A DNA stretch of 28,662 nucleotides from a virus: the IMG/VR virus record IMGVR_UViG_3300042460_000110, positions 1-28,662 of that record. One strand, given 5' to 3'. Shown piece by piece: positions 20,228 through 28,371 of the stretch. The notes under the pieces are model-generated. The model searched no databases, was not told the origin of the DNA, and saw only the letters and a program-made list of their open reading frames with translations. Both the position numbers and the translations under genes were made by a program. The first letter of the stretch is position 1. Every line of letters starts with the position of its first letter.

Positions 20228-20361
20228 AGACAGGATATTTAAGTTATTTAATAGAACTCTTGCAATTAGAGGAATGGCGCAAGGAGTCAGAGGCGATTGA
20301 TATTGCCAAAGGCAAGTACGCAATTCCCAAGACTTGGGATGAGTTCTTAAAACGCAGATAA
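20224..20361 (+). CDS. Small helical protein before the tape measure, 45 aa
   Basis: It is ATGA-coupled to the upstream gene and TAATG-coupled to the tape measure. Sequence MKTGYLSYLIELLQLEEWRKE, then AIDIAKGKYAIPKTWDEFLKRR: a short helical, charged protein. In other phages a chaperone product sits just before the tape measure, so a chaperone-like or structural accessory role is possible. No family identified. Confidence 0.6.
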   Translation: MKTGYLSYLIELLQLEEWRKESEAIDIAKGKYAIPKTWDEFLKRR

Positions 20362-21980
20362 TGGCAGTAGTAGAAACAATTAAGATTGAGGCTGACGGAA
20401 GTGGGTTTGAGCAAACAGTTAACGACCTTAACGAAGGCGTCAAAGACCTAAACAAAAGCGTTAAAGCCGTAGGCACTACTGCGGAGAAATCATTTGATAA
20501 GGCCGAGAAAGCCGTTCAAGGCGTAGAGAAGGAAGTTAAAGAGACGGGCAAGAGTGTTAAAGATTTAATTAAAAACATCACCGCTCTTGGTCTTATAACC
20601 AAACTCACCGACGCGGCAAGTGAGGCATTCACGGGCAATCAAAAAGTAGTTGATAAACTAAACACGGGATTGTTCTCCGCGCAAATCCTAATCAGCAATC
20701 TGATTGATTACTTTAGTGGCGGTGGTGGAAGTTTAGCGGATGCGTTTAAGGGTGTTACCGACCAAGCGGCTGAATTAGTAGACCTGCAAAACAAATCTAA
20801 GCTTGCGGAAGTTGAACGAATCAAAATTCAATTTCAATATCAAATTCTTGCGGAGGAGCAACGGCAGTTGCGTGATGATGAATTATCAAGTATTGATGAA
20901 CGCATCAGCGCTAATGATGAACTTAATGCAGTTCTTGTAGAACAATTAGCCGCAGAAAATGAAATGGTTCAGGCAAAAATTGCCGCAGCACAGGCTGAAG
21001 TCAATCGCTTGGATAACATTGAAAACCAAGTTGCTCTTGCTCAAGCATTAACGGAGGAGACTGATATACAAGAGCGTATTCTTAGTCAGACATCAGAATA
21101 CTTGACAAACCAACGTGGTCTTGAGCGTGAGCGTTTAGAATTGCAAAAACAAATCAACGAGCGTAAAGCCATTGAAGCTGAAACGGGTGTTAAGCAGTTT
21201 GAGGATGAGCGGGCGCAAGATATGGTCATTTATGGCTTCAAAGTAAGAACTGAAAAAGAGCTTGCTGAAATAGAGTATGAGAGATACTACAATGGCTATC
21301 AGGTACGCAAAGATTTTCTGATTCAGCAAATTCAAGACGCACAAGATGCAGGTCTAACCGAGAACGCCCAATACCAAACTCTACTTGATGAGAAGTATCA
21401 ATTAGATGTTGAGTATTTTGAAAGGACACGAGACTTAGACAATCAACGCAGAGAGTTTAATTTACAGTCAGTAAGTGATGCAGTAAAAACAACGGGTCAA
21501 GCCATTGATGCAATATCTGCTTTCTATGAGGCAAGGTATGCTAACGATGAGAAGAACGCAGAGAAAGCGTTTAACATACAAAAGAAACTATCTATCGCTC
21601 AAGCCGTAGTACAGGGGGTAGAGAGTGTGGTGAATGCTTATGCAACGGCTCAAAAATCACCGCTCACAAGCGTGTTCCCTGCTTACCCAATAGTGGCGGC
21701 AGGCGCAGCCGCTGCATTCTCAGCAAGCCAAGTGGCACTAATAGGCAATCAGCAGTTCCAATCTGCATCGGCAGGCGGTTCTTCAAGCTACGATTCAGGC
21801 GCAGCAGTACCATCACAACCTGCTAATTTTAACATCGTATCAAAAAGCGGTAACAACATCTTAATGGAAAGCATCGCCTCACAATTCCAAAAGCCTATGA
21901 AGGCATACGTTGTAAGTGGCGAGGTTATTTCAGGAACGCAACTTGACCGCAGGCGCATCCGCACCGCAACATTTGGATAA
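20361..21980 (+). CDS. Tape measure-like tail protein
   Basis: 539 residues, mainly long helices and coiled coil (VNDLNEGVKDLNKSVKAVGTTAEKSFDKAEKAVQGVEKEVKETGKS split across residues 19-65; long Glu/Gln/Arg-rich coil 150-370). A small Ala-rich hydrophobic segment (VFPAYPIVAAGAAAAFSASQVALIG) near the C-terminus is typical of tape measures. The C-terminus is a small Ser/Gly-rich region ending in SGEVISGTQLDRRRIRTATFG. By the usual ~1.5 A per residue, tail length would be near 80 nm. This gene looks more AT-rich than the baseplate genes upstream. Confidence 0.8.
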   Translation: MAVVETIKIEADGSGFEQTVNDLNEGVKDLNKSVKAVGTTAEKSFDKAEKAVQGVEKEVKETGKSVKDLIKNITALGLITKLTDAASEAFTGNQKVVDKLNTGLFSAQILISNLIDYFSGGGGSLADAFKGVTDQAAELVDLQNKSKLAEVERIKIQFQYQILAEEQRQLRDDELSSIDERISANDELNAVLVEQLAAENEMVQAKIAAAQAEVNRLDNIENQVALAQALTEETDIQERILSQTSEYLTNQRGLERERLELQKQINERKAIEAETGVKQFEDERAQDMVIYGFKVRTEKELAEIEYERYYNGYQVRKDFLIQQIQDAQDAGLTENAQYQTLLDEKYQLDVEYFERTRDLDNQRREFNLQSVSDAVKTTGQAIDAISAFYEARYANDEKNAEKAFNIQKKLSIAQAVVQGVESVVNAYATAQKSPLTSVFPAYPIVAAGAAAAFSASQVALIGNQQFQSASAGGSSSYDSGAAVPSQPANFNIVSKSGNNILMESIASQFQKPMKAYVVSGEVISGTQLDRRRIRTATFG

Positions 21981-21981
21981 T

Positions 21982-22914
21982 ATGAAACTGATAGAACTAA
22001 TACTTGATGAAACAATGCTGCTCACGGGCATTGATGCAATCTCCCTTGTAGAACACCCTGCTATTGAGGAGGACTTCATTGCGCTCAACTCACAAAGGGT
22101 GGAGTTCGCTACGCAGAGCGATGAGAAGCGCATCCTTATGGGAGCAGCACTCGTACCAAACAAACCCATCTACCGAGCAGAAGGGCAAGAGGAGTTCTAT
22201 GTGTACTTCAGCGAAGCCACCATCCGCAAAGCGAGTGAGATGTTCTTCCAAAAGAGCAAGCAGAACAACGCTACGCTTGAACACGAAGTAGGCATCAACG
22301 GCCTCACGGTTGTGGAGTCTTGGATTATTGAAGATGAGGTACACGACAAGAGCAAGAAGTACGGCTTTGATTTGCCCGTAGGTACTTGGATGGTATCTAT
22401 GAAAGTTAACAACCCCGAGATTTGGACAAACTTTGTCAAGACAGGAAAGGTCAAAGGCTTCTCTATTGAGGGATACTTTGTGGACAAGCTAAACCTTGCC
22501 AAGCAAGAGATGGCGCAGATAGAGGAGCAAGAAGCAGCGTTGATGCTTGCACAGATTGTGGCTATCATAAAAAGAGATGGCCGCAAGAAGTCGGGAACAC
22601 GCACCGAGATGGAGTCGTTCTCTGACTACCCCGATGCGGTAAAGAACAACGCCAAGCGTGGCATTGAACTAAACGAGAAGAACGGCAACAAGTGTGCAAC
22701 GCCTGTCGGCAAGGTAAGGGCGCAGCAGCTCGCACAGGGCAAGCCTGTAAGCGTAGAGACCATCACACGGATGTACTCATACCTATCAAGAGCCGAAGAA
22801 TACTACGATGAGAATGACACGCAAGCCTGCGGCACAATATCATTCCTTCTATGGGGTGGTCTTGCAGGTAAGCGTTGGGCAGAATCTAAACTAAAAGAAC
22901 TTAACAATGAATAG
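21982..22914 (+). CDS. Prohead protease (XkdF/Peptidase_S78_2-like) with C-terminal domain
   Basis: The ATG at 21982 follows the tape-measure stop; the frame extends upstream only inside that gene. 310 residues. Protease core: PNKPIYRAEGQEEFYVYFSE, ATLEHEVGINGLTVVESWIIED (H101), WTNFVKTGKVKGFSIEGYF (S161), fitting the His/Ser pair of phage S78-type maturation proteases. Residues ~205-310 form a separate domain (SFSDYPDAVKNNAKRGIELNE, CATPVGKVRAQQLAQGKPVS, RMYSYLSRAEEYYD, GGLAGKRWAESKL) often fused to phage head proteins. Role: cleaving scaffold and capsid precursors. The gene precedes scaffold and capsid genes. Confidence 0.8.
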   Translation: MKLIELILDETMLLTGIDAISLVEHPAIEEDFIALNSQRVEFATQSDEKRILMGAALVPNKPIYRAEGQEEFYVYFSEATIRKASEMFFQKSKQNNATLEHEVGINGLTVVESWIIEDEVHDKSKKYGFDLPVGTWMVSMKVNNPEIWTNFVKTGKVKGFSIEGYFVDKLNLAKQEMAQIEEQEAALMLAQIVAIIKRDGRKKSGTRTEMESFSDYPDAVKNNAKRGIELNEKNGNKCATPVGKVRAQQLAQGKPVSVETITRMYSYLSRAEEYYDENDTQACGTISFLLWGGLAGKRWAESKLKELNNE

Positions 22915-23068
22915 ACCACAAAAACTCCCTGTTGCTTCCCCACGAGGTGGAAGGCGTGGGTGCTTATGCCCCGACAATACCTACAAGTCCAACTGCTGCG
23001 ATGGCTCCCTGCAAGCGCAGGGTGTTGGCTCACTTGTCGGACAAGGAACCGTAGTTATTAATCCCTAA
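22907..23068 (+). CDS. Small Cys-rich protein, 53 aa
   Basis: The ATG overlaps the protease by 8 nt. Sequence MNRPQKLPVASPRGGRRGCLC, then PDNTYKSNCCDGSLQAQGVGSLVGQGTVV. The pattern RxCLCxDxTYxxxCCxG is one I associate with a small recurrent family in Bacteroidetes phage structural regions. Four Cys may bind metal or form disulfides. Possibly a minor virion protein; function unknown. Confidence 0.65.
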   Translation: MNRPQKLPVASPRGGRRGCLCPDNTYKSNCCDGSLQAQGVGSLVGQGTVVINP

Positions 23069-23108
23069 AAATGTTACAAATAATCAAAACCCCTTTAATT
23101 AGTTAGAT

Positions 23109-23687
23109 ATGAAAGCAAACAATATCCTAAACCGCATCCTTGCCGAACTGTCCTCCATCCGTGAGGTTAAGTTTGAGCAAATGACACTTGAGAACGGAGC
23201 CGTTCTTGAGGCAGAATCATTTGAAGCAGGCAACGAAGTATTTGTCCTTAGTGGCGAAGACCGCGTTGCTGCTCCTGTTGGCGAACACCTCCTCGAAGAT
23301 GGTCGTGTACTCGTCATCACCGAAGAAGGCGTTATCGCTGAAATCAAAGAAGCCACCGCTGAAGCAGAGGTAGAAGTTGAGGTTGAGGCCGAAGCAGCTA
23401 CTGAACTTGCTGATATGCCAATGGCAGAAGAAGCCCCTGCGGTTGTTGCAATCATTGAGAAAGTTCTCGAGGAGATTGCAATGATGCGCGAAGAAATGAA
23501 AGGGATGCGTGATGAGATGGGCGGTTACGCCAAGAAGGAGGAGATGGCTGCGGTTAAAGCAGAACTATCTGCCGCACCTGCTGCGAAAGCCATCAAACAT
23601 AATCCCGAAACAAAGCAAGTCCAAAAGATGAGTTCTAACCGCCCCGAAAGAGCGATTGACCGAGTCCTTGCACGAATCAACAACTAA
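23109..23687 (+). CDS. Capsid scaffolding-like protein
   Basis: 192 residues directly upstream of the major capsid gene. It is strongly acidic in the middle (Glu/Ala/Val-rich, about 105-135), followed by a coiled-coil-like helix (VVAIIEKVLEEIAMMREEMKGMRDEMGGYAKKEEMAAVKAEL) and a basic tail (RPERAIDRVLARINN). This layout (acidic, helical, basic C-terminus that would bind capsid) is typical of phage scaffolds. The N-terminal ILNRILAELSSIREVKFEQMTLENGAVLEAESFEAG segment looks folded. Probably cleaved by the protease encoded upstream. Confidence 0.7.
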   Translation: MKANNILNRILAELSSIREVKFEQMTLENGAVLEAESFEAGNEVFVLSGEDRVAAPVGEHLLEDGRVLVITEEGVIAEIKEATAEAEVEVEVEAEAATELADMPMAEEAPAVVAIIEKVLEEIAMMREEMKGMRDEMGGYAKKEEMAAVKAELSAAPAAKAIKHNPETKQVQKMSSNRPERAIDRVLARINN

Positions 23688-23697
23688 CAAATAAACA

Positions 23698-24624
23698 ATG
23701 GCTACAACTACTTCAATCACTACTTCGTACGCAGGTCAATTTGCCTCGAAGTACATCTCTGCTGCTCTTTTGAGCGCAAACACGCTTGACAAAGGTCTCA
23801 TTGAGATTCTTCCAAACGTAAACTACAAAACCACCTTGCAGAAGGTGAACACCAACGACATCGTAAAAGATGGTACTTGTGATTTCGATGCAACTTCTAC
23901 CTTGACTTTGACCGACCGCGTTCTTGCCGTTGAGCCTTTTCAGGTAAACTTGCAGCTTTGCAAGAAGGACTACTACTCATCTTGGATTGGTGGTCAGATG
24001 GGATTCTCTGCTTACGATAGCATCCCTGCTTCTTTCGCTGACTTCCTTATCGCTCACGTTGCTGCAAAGACTTCACAGAAGATTGAGCAGAACATTTGGA
24101 ACGGTAACGCTGCTTCAGCAGGTGAGTTCTCGGGCTTCCTTTCATTGATGACTGCTGACTCAGACGTTATTGACGTAACCGCTACCACCGTGACTGCTGC
24201 TAACGTAATCACAGAGCTTGGTAAAGTTGTAGATGCCATTCCTTCAGCACTTTACGGTAAGGAGGATTTGACTATTTTCGTGCCACAAAACGTAGCGAAG
24301 GCTTATGTCCGCGCACTTGGTGGATTCGGAACTTCAGGTCTTGGAGCAAATGGTGTTGACAATAAAGGCACAATGTGGTACGGACAGGGCGATATGTTCT
24401 TTGACGGCATCCGCATCGGAATGTGTAACGGTCTTCCTTCTAACAAGATGGTCGCAGGTCAAACAAGCAACTTGTTCTTCGGAACAGGGCTTCTTGATGA
24501 GCGCAACGAAGTTCGTGTTCTTGATATGGCTGACCTTGACGGTTCAGACAACATCCGCGTAATCCTTCGCTTCTTCGCAGGAGTTCAGTACGGTATCGGT
24601 TCAGACGTAGTTCTTTACTCGTAA
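23698..24624 (+). CDS. Major capsid protein, HK97-fold type
   Basis: 308 residues, after scaffold and before a strong terminator. It starts MATTTSITTSYAGQFASKYISAALLSANTLDKGLIEILPNV, has an extended arm (TTLQKVNTNDIVKDGTCDFDATSTLTLTDRVLAVEPFQVNLQLCKKDY), and later PASFADFLIAHVAAKTSQKIEQNIWNG and VQYGIGSDVVLYS. This matches Bacteroidetes phage capsid proteins I recognise. Codon use looks different from neighbours, with many C/T-ending preferred codons (AAC, TTC, GAC), as expected for a highly expressed gene. The leader AACAAATAAACAATGG is a strong A-rich start context. No N-terminal scaffold domain, so the scaffold is separate. Confidence 0.85.
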   Translation: MATTTSITTSYAGQFASKYISAALLSANTLDKGLIEILPNVNYKTTLQKVNTNDIVKDGTCDFDATSTLTLTDRVLAVEPFQVNLQLCKKDYYSSWIGGQMGFSAYDSIPASFADFLIAHVAAKTSQKIEQNIWNGNAASAGEFSGFLSLMTADSDVIDVTATTVTAANVITELGKVVDAIPSALYGKEDLTIFVPQNVAKAYVRALGGFGTSGLGANGVDNKGTMWYGQGDMFFDGIRIGMCNGLPSNKMVAGQTSNLFFGTGLLDERNEVRVLDMADLDGSDNIRVILRFFAGVQYGIGSDVVLYS

Positions 24625-24642
24625 TCCGAGCTAATGTAAATC

Positions 24643-24679
24643 AAGAGGGGGCTTGGGCTATGTCCTCGCCCTCTTTTTT
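24643..24679 (+). terminator. Intrinsic terminator after the capsid gene
   Basis: AAGAGGG (24643-24649) pairs with CCCTCTT (24669-24675) across a 19-nt loop that can pair further, followed by a T-run to 24679. It would insulate capsid expression from the tail tube gene. Confidence 0.75.
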
Positions 24680-24702
24680 AATTCTAATAAAACAAAGAAA
24701 CA

Positions 24703-25251
24703 ATGGCTTGTGATTTAACTAAAGGCAGGGCAGTACCCTGTAAAGACGTAGTAGGTGGCATTCGTGCCGTGTACTTTGTAGACTTCGGTGACTTGGGTAC
24801 GATTACCCTCACCAACGATGAGATTACCAACATCAGTGGTACTTTCTCTGCTTACCAATACCTTGTGAAAGGCAATAGCTCTTTCGAGCAGACCTTCAAC
24901 TCAAGCCGTGATAATGGCACAACCTTCTTCACGCAGACGTTGAATTTGACGTTGACCAAACTCACAAAGGAGGACAACAAAGAATTGAAGCTGCTTGCTT
25001 ATGGCCGCCCTTATGTTGTGGTGCAAGACTACAACGGCAACGCATTCCTTATGGGTATGAACAACGGTGCTGAAGTAACGGGTGGAACGATTGTAACGGG
25101 TGCTGCAATGGGTGACCTATCGGGTTACACTTTGACAATGGAGGGGCAGGAGACAATGCCTGCTAACTTCATCGCAGGTGCTACTACTGCCAATCCATTC
25201 GCAGGGCTTGCAGGTGCTAACGACACGATTGTCGTAGGTTCAAACTCGTAA
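24703..25251 (+). CDS. Major tail tube-like protein
   Basis: 182 residues. MACDLTKGRAVPCKDVVGGIRAVYFVDFGDLGTITL, then SFEQTFNSSRDNGTTFFTQTLNLTLTKLTKEDNKELKLLAYGRPYVVVQDYNGN, all beta-prone; ends in a Gly/Ala/Thr-rich segment. This is a common pattern in Bacteroidetes siphovirus tail tube proteins. It lies just after the capsid and shares its codon preference, as a second very abundant virion protein would. The A-rich leader (ACAAAGAAACAATGG) resembles the capsid leader. Confidence in 'tail tube' rests on pattern and abundance signs. Confidence 0.7.
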   Translation: MACDLTKGRAVPCKDVVGGIRAVYFVDFGDLGTITLTNDEITNISGTFSAYQYLVKGNSSFEQTFNSSRDNGTTFFTQTLNLTLTKLTKEDNKELKLLAYGRPYVVVQDYNGNAFLMGMNNGAEVTGGTIVTGAAMGDLSGYTLTMEGQETMPANFIAGATTANPFAGLAGANDTIVVGSNS

Positions 25252-25258
25252 ATGAATT

Positions 25259-25278
25259 AGGGGGGCGCAAGCCCCCTT
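25259..25278 (+). terminator. Hairpin after the tail tube gene
   Basis: GGGGGC-GCAA-GCCCCC forms a perfect six-GC stem with a GNRA loop, followed by TTATATTTA rather than a pure T-run. It probably acts as a terminator, mRNA stabiliser or attenuator between the tail tube and the next gene. Confidence 0.7.
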
Positions 25279-25293
25279 ATATTTACAAATAAA

Positions 25294-25668
25294 ATGAGTA
25301 AACAAATTTTTTCCAAAATCGCCAAAATTGGCGAGGAGATACGTTCAATCAACAAAATAGAATTTGCATCGCAAGACCTTCGCCCTAATGCGGAGAAAAT
25401 CAGTACTGCAATTCTTGATATGGGATTCTTTAATGAATTGCAACGAGTAGAATCAGCAATGTCAACTTCAATCAAGAAGTCAATGTCATTGCGTGACTTA
25501 GTAGCAAAGAACTTAAATGAGTTTGAGGCTTCCGTCAAAGAATTGGGAATCAACCCAAGTGAATCAGAAAACTACAAGTTTGCAACTCGTGAACTTCGTT
25601 TGCTTGATAGCAATATCGCTGATGCTCGAAAGCGTCTTGCTGCGCTTGAAAGTGCTATGGGTTCATAA
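25294..25668 (+). CDS. Hypothetical helical structural protein, 124 aa
   Basis: Almost wholly helical and coiled-coil-like (ELQRVESAMSTSIKKSMSLRDLVAKNLNEFEASVKELGI, RELRLLDSNIADARKRLAALESAM). More AT-rich than the flanking tail tube and portal genes. Bounded by hairpins on both sides, so it may be transcribed at a distinct level. No family recognised; possibly a virion, scaffold-like or chaperone protein. Confidence 0.65.
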   Translation: MSKQIFSKIAKIGEEIRSINKIEFASQDLRPNAEKISTAILDMGFFNELQRVESAMSTSIKKSMSLRDLVAKNLNEFEASVKELGINPSESENYKFATRELRLLDSNIADARKRLAALESAMGS

Positions 25669-25685
25669 AAGTTTGGTATATTATT

Positions 25686-25710
25686 TTTAGCAATTCTAAA
25701 GATTGCTAAA
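25686..25710. repeat. Perfect inverted repeat in the intergenic region
   Basis: TTTAGCAA (25686-25693) and TTGCTAAA (25703-25710) form an 8-bp perfect stem around a 9-nt loop. It sits between the end of the gene above and the next hairpin. A protein-binding site or structured mRNA end is possible. Confidence 0.6.
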
Positions 25711-25724
25711 GTGATAAAATAGTT

Positions 25725-25745
25725 AAGGGGGCGTAAGCCCCTTTT
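25725..25745 (+). terminator. Intrinsic terminator before the 111-aa gene
   Basis: GGGGC-GTAA-GCCCC with flanking AAG/TTT pairing forms a strong hairpin with a GNRA loop, followed by four T and an AT-rich tail. It resembles the hairpin at 25259 in sequence and loop type. Confidence 0.75.
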
Positions 25746-25767
25746 CTATTTTCAAACAAATCGGAAT

Positions 25768-25780
25768 TAAAAGGTTATTT
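25768..25780 (+). promoter_or_regulatory. Shared late leader motif TAAAAGGTTATTT (copy 2)
   Basis: Identical over 13 nt to the copy at 15146-15158. ATG 25788 follows after 7 nt. It lies right after a terminator, so a promoter function for the portal operon is possible, though no TAnnTTTG box is obvious. Confidence 0.4.
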
Positions 25781-25787
25781 AATTAAG

Positions 25788-26123
25788 ATGCACATCCTTC
25801 AAGTATCAGCCTCACCACAAGCGATTGTAATCATACCACGCACGTTCCCTGCGAGCGTTACGATTGCGCTGATTGATGAATCAACAAACACCACCGCAAC
25901 ACCTGCGGTTACTGCTGCCTCTGCTGATGGTTTTATGACCCTTACAGGCACGTTTAGCCTTGTCAATAATAGATTCTATGGCTTGAAGGTATTCGCATCG
26001 GGAAATCTAATATACAGAGACAGGGTATTCGTAACTTCGCAAACAGATTACGAGAAATTTACGGTGAACCAAAACGTCTACACCGAAGAAACAAGCTATG
26101 ACAATGAGTACATCATCATCTAA
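25788..26123 (+). CDS. Small beta-rich structural protein, 111 aa
   Basis: MHILQVSASPQAIVIIPRTFPASVTIALIDEST, then FMTLTGTFSLVNNRFYGLKVFASGNLIYRDRVFVTSQT: an Ig-like or beta-sandwich pattern. It overlaps the portal gene by 26 nt. Similar small proteins lie just before portal genes in Bacteroidetes phages. Possibly a head decoration or minor head protein; no defining motif. Confidence 0.65.
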   Translation: MHILQVSASPQAIVIIPRTFPASVTIALIDESTNTTATPAVTAASADGFMTLTGTFSLVNNRFYGLKVFASGNLIYRDRVFVTSQTDYEKFTVNQNVYTEETSYDNEYIII

Positions 26124-27867
26124 AGTCCACGTTGTGAACTTCAGTTCCTACACCACACCTGTTGTTAAAGAGGTGCAAGGCAAGGACTACGTTGAATACG
26201 GAGATAACAACGACTACTTCGGGTATCTAATTGACAGGTACAACGGGTCACCTACGAACAACGCTATCCTCAACTCTTTGATGGATATGACCTTTGGTAA
26301 GGGCTTGGATGCAACGGACTCTGCCAAGAAGCCGAGCGAGTACGCAGCGATGCGTGGCCTGTTCCCGAAGGCGTGCTTGCAGAAGGTTGTGGCCGATTAT
26401 GTGATGATGGGGCAATGCTCCTTTCAGGTCGTGTACTCGCAAGACCACAATACCATCGTAGAGGTGCAGCACATCCCCGTAGAGACTCTCCGAGCCGCAA
26501 GGTGCAACGAAGAGGGTGAGATTGAAGCGTACTACTACGCAAAGGATTGGACAGACGTAAAAGGCAGAAAAGAAACTGCGGTACGCATCCCTGCGTTTGG
26601 CACAAGCAAAGAGGGATTAGAGATTCTGTACATCAAGCCATACCGAGCAGGATTCTACTACTACTCCCCCGTTGACTATCAAGGTGGCCTGCCCTATGCA
26701 GAACTTGAGGAGGAGATTGCCAACTACCACATCAACAACATTCAGAACGGCCTATCGCCTTCGATGCTGATTAACTTCAACAACGGAGTACCGAGTGAGG
26801 AGGAGCGCAGGAGCATCGAGCAGCAGATTGCAACAAAGTTCAGCGGCAGTTCAAACTCGGGTAAGTTTATCCTTGCGTTCAATGACAACAAAGACCTTGC
26901 GGCAACTGTTGACCCTGTGCAGTTATCGGATGCCGCAGAGCAGTACCAATTCTTGAGTGCTGAAGCAACGCAGAAGATAATGGTGTCGCATCGTATTGTC
27001 AGCCCTATGCTATTGGGCATCAAGGACAATTCGGGATTAGGCAACAACGCTGATGAGCTGAAGACCGCATCTACGCTTTTGGATAACCTTGTCATCCGAC
27101 CGAAGCAGGAGATTATCATTGACGGCATAGATATGATTCTTGCGTACAATGACATCAGCCTAAACTTGTACTTCAAGACCCTTCAACCTTTAGAGTTTAC
27201 CGAAGACGTAGTTACGCCTATGGATATGGAGACTCGTGAGGAGGAGACGGGCGTTAAGTTATCAAGCCAAGAACCGAGCGATGAGATATTTGAGGAGGCG
27301 TTTGCTGCTTTAGAAGAAGTAGGCGAGGTCGTGAATATGGATGAGTGGGAGCTTGTAGATGAAAGACCCGTTGACTACGATGCGGAGCAGGCATTGAGCA
27401 AGTACGCATTCGCATCAACAGGCAGCGCATTCCCTAACGCCAAGAGCAGCCAAGACGGAGTAACTGAAGAAGGCAAGAGGTACAAGGTTCGTTATGCTTA
27501 CGCTCCCGAAACTACAAAGACCAATAGCCGTGAGTTCTGCAAGAAGATGGTAGCATCGGGCAAGGTGTACCGCAAGGAGGATGTGCTTCGTATGAGCAGC
27601 CAAGCGGTAAACGCAGGTTTTGGTGTAGAGGGAGCAGCAACCTATTCAATATGGTTATACAAGGGCGGGGCAAGATGTCATCACTTTTGGATGCGCAAGA
27701 CGTACTTGGCAAAAGGCGAAGGCGTAACTCCCGATGTAGGCAACCCTAACGCAGAGGTGAGTGTAAACAAGGCAAAGAAGGAGGGCGTGGTACTTGAGAC
27801 CAATCCTACAAACGTAGCGAAGCGACCTGTTGATATGCCCAATCAAGGATTTGTAAACCCACGATAA
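26098..27867 (+). CDS. Portal protein with extra C-terminal domain
   Basis: 589 residues (ATG 26104, MSTSSSKVHVVNFSSYTTP, is also possible). Portal features: YVEYGDNNDYFGYLIDRYNGSPTNNAILNSL, VVADYVMMGQCSFQVVYS, an acidic clip region and the wing/stem segment QYQFLSAEATQKIMVSHRIVSPMLLGIKDNSGLGNNADELKTA, typical of phage portals. Residues ~455-530 add a compact domain (KRYKVRYAYAPETTKTNSREFCKKMV, YRKEDVLRMSSQAVNAGFG, IWLYKGGARCHHFWMRKTYL) with Cys and His that might bind metal. The portal forms the dodecameric DNA gate. Its place after the capsid is unlike the usual portal-protease-capsid order. Confidence 0.85.
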   Translation: MTMSTSSSKVHVVNFSSYTTPVVKEVQGKDYVEYGDNNDYFGYLIDRYNGSPTNNAILNSLMDMTFGKGLDATDSAKKPSEYAAMRGLFPKACLQKVVADYVMMGQCSFQVVYSQDHNTIVEVQHIPVETLRAARCNEEGEIEAYYYAKDWTDVKGRKETAVRIPAFGTSKEGLEILYIKPYRAGFYYYSPVDYQGGLPYAELEEEIANYHINNIQNGLSPSMLINFNNGVPSEEERRSIEQQIATKFSGSSNSGKFILAFNDNKDLAATVDPVQLSDAAEQYQFLSAEATQKIMVSHRIVSPMLLGIKDNSGLGNNADELKTASTLLDNLVIRPKQEIIIDGIDMILAYNDISLNLYFKTLQPLEFTEDVVTPMDMETREEETGVKLSSQEPSDEIFEEAFAALEEVGEVVNMDEWELVDERPVDYDAEQALSKYAFASTGSAFPNAKSSQDGVTEEGKRYKVRYAYAPETTKTNSREFCKKMVASGKVYRKEDVLRMSSQAVNAGFGVEGAATYSIWLYKGGARCHHFWMRKTYLAKGEGVTPDVGNPNAEVSVNKAKKEGVVLETNPTNVAKRPVDMPNQGFVNPR

Positions 27868-27870
27868 GAT

Positions 27871-28371
27871 ATGGCAACGGCATTATGGATTAAACGAGAG
27901 GACTTGGTTCGCAACACCGCAATAGGCGGTAACGTGGACACGGACAAGTTTATTCAGTTCATTAAGATAGCACAGGAGATTCACATCCAAAACTACACAG
28001 GCACGAAGTTGTATGATAAAATCAGCAACGACATCATCGCAGGAACTCTTGCCAACCCTTACTTGGCGTTGGTGAACGACTACCTTCAGCCGATGCTTAT
28101 CCATTGGGCTATGGTGGAGTACTTGCCTTTTGCAGCCTATACCATCGGCAATGGTGGGGTGTTCAAGCACAACTCAGAGAATAGCACTACCGCAGAAAAG
28201 ATAGAGGTGGACTATTTGGTAGGCAAGGCTCGTGACTTGGCGCAGTACTACACCGACAGGTTCATCACATATATGAGCTACAACCAAGCCTCATTCCCAC
28301 AATACAATTCAAACAACAATGCAGACGTTTACCCTGATACGGATGCGAACTTTGCATCTTGGGTGTTATGA
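27871..28371 (+). CDS. Head-tail connector-like protein
   Basis: 166 residues, helical: ATALWIKREDLVRNTAIGGNVDTDKFIQFIKIAQEIHIQNYTGTKLYDKISNDI, then YLQPMLIHWAMVEYLPFAAYTIGNGGVFKHNSEN and a final YTDRFITYMSYNQASFPQYN. This fits the helical gp6-like adaptor family attached below the portal. It starts three bases after the portal stop. Its stop overlaps the next ATG (ATGA). Confidence 0.75.
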   Translation: MATALWIKREDLVRNTAIGGNVDTDKFIQFIKIAQEIHIQNYTGTKLYDKISNDIIAGTLANPYLALVNDYLQPMLIHWAMVEYLPFAAYTIGNGGVFKHNSENSTTAEKIEVDYLVGKARDLAQYYTDRFITYMSYNQASFPQYNSNNNADVYPDTDANFASWVL

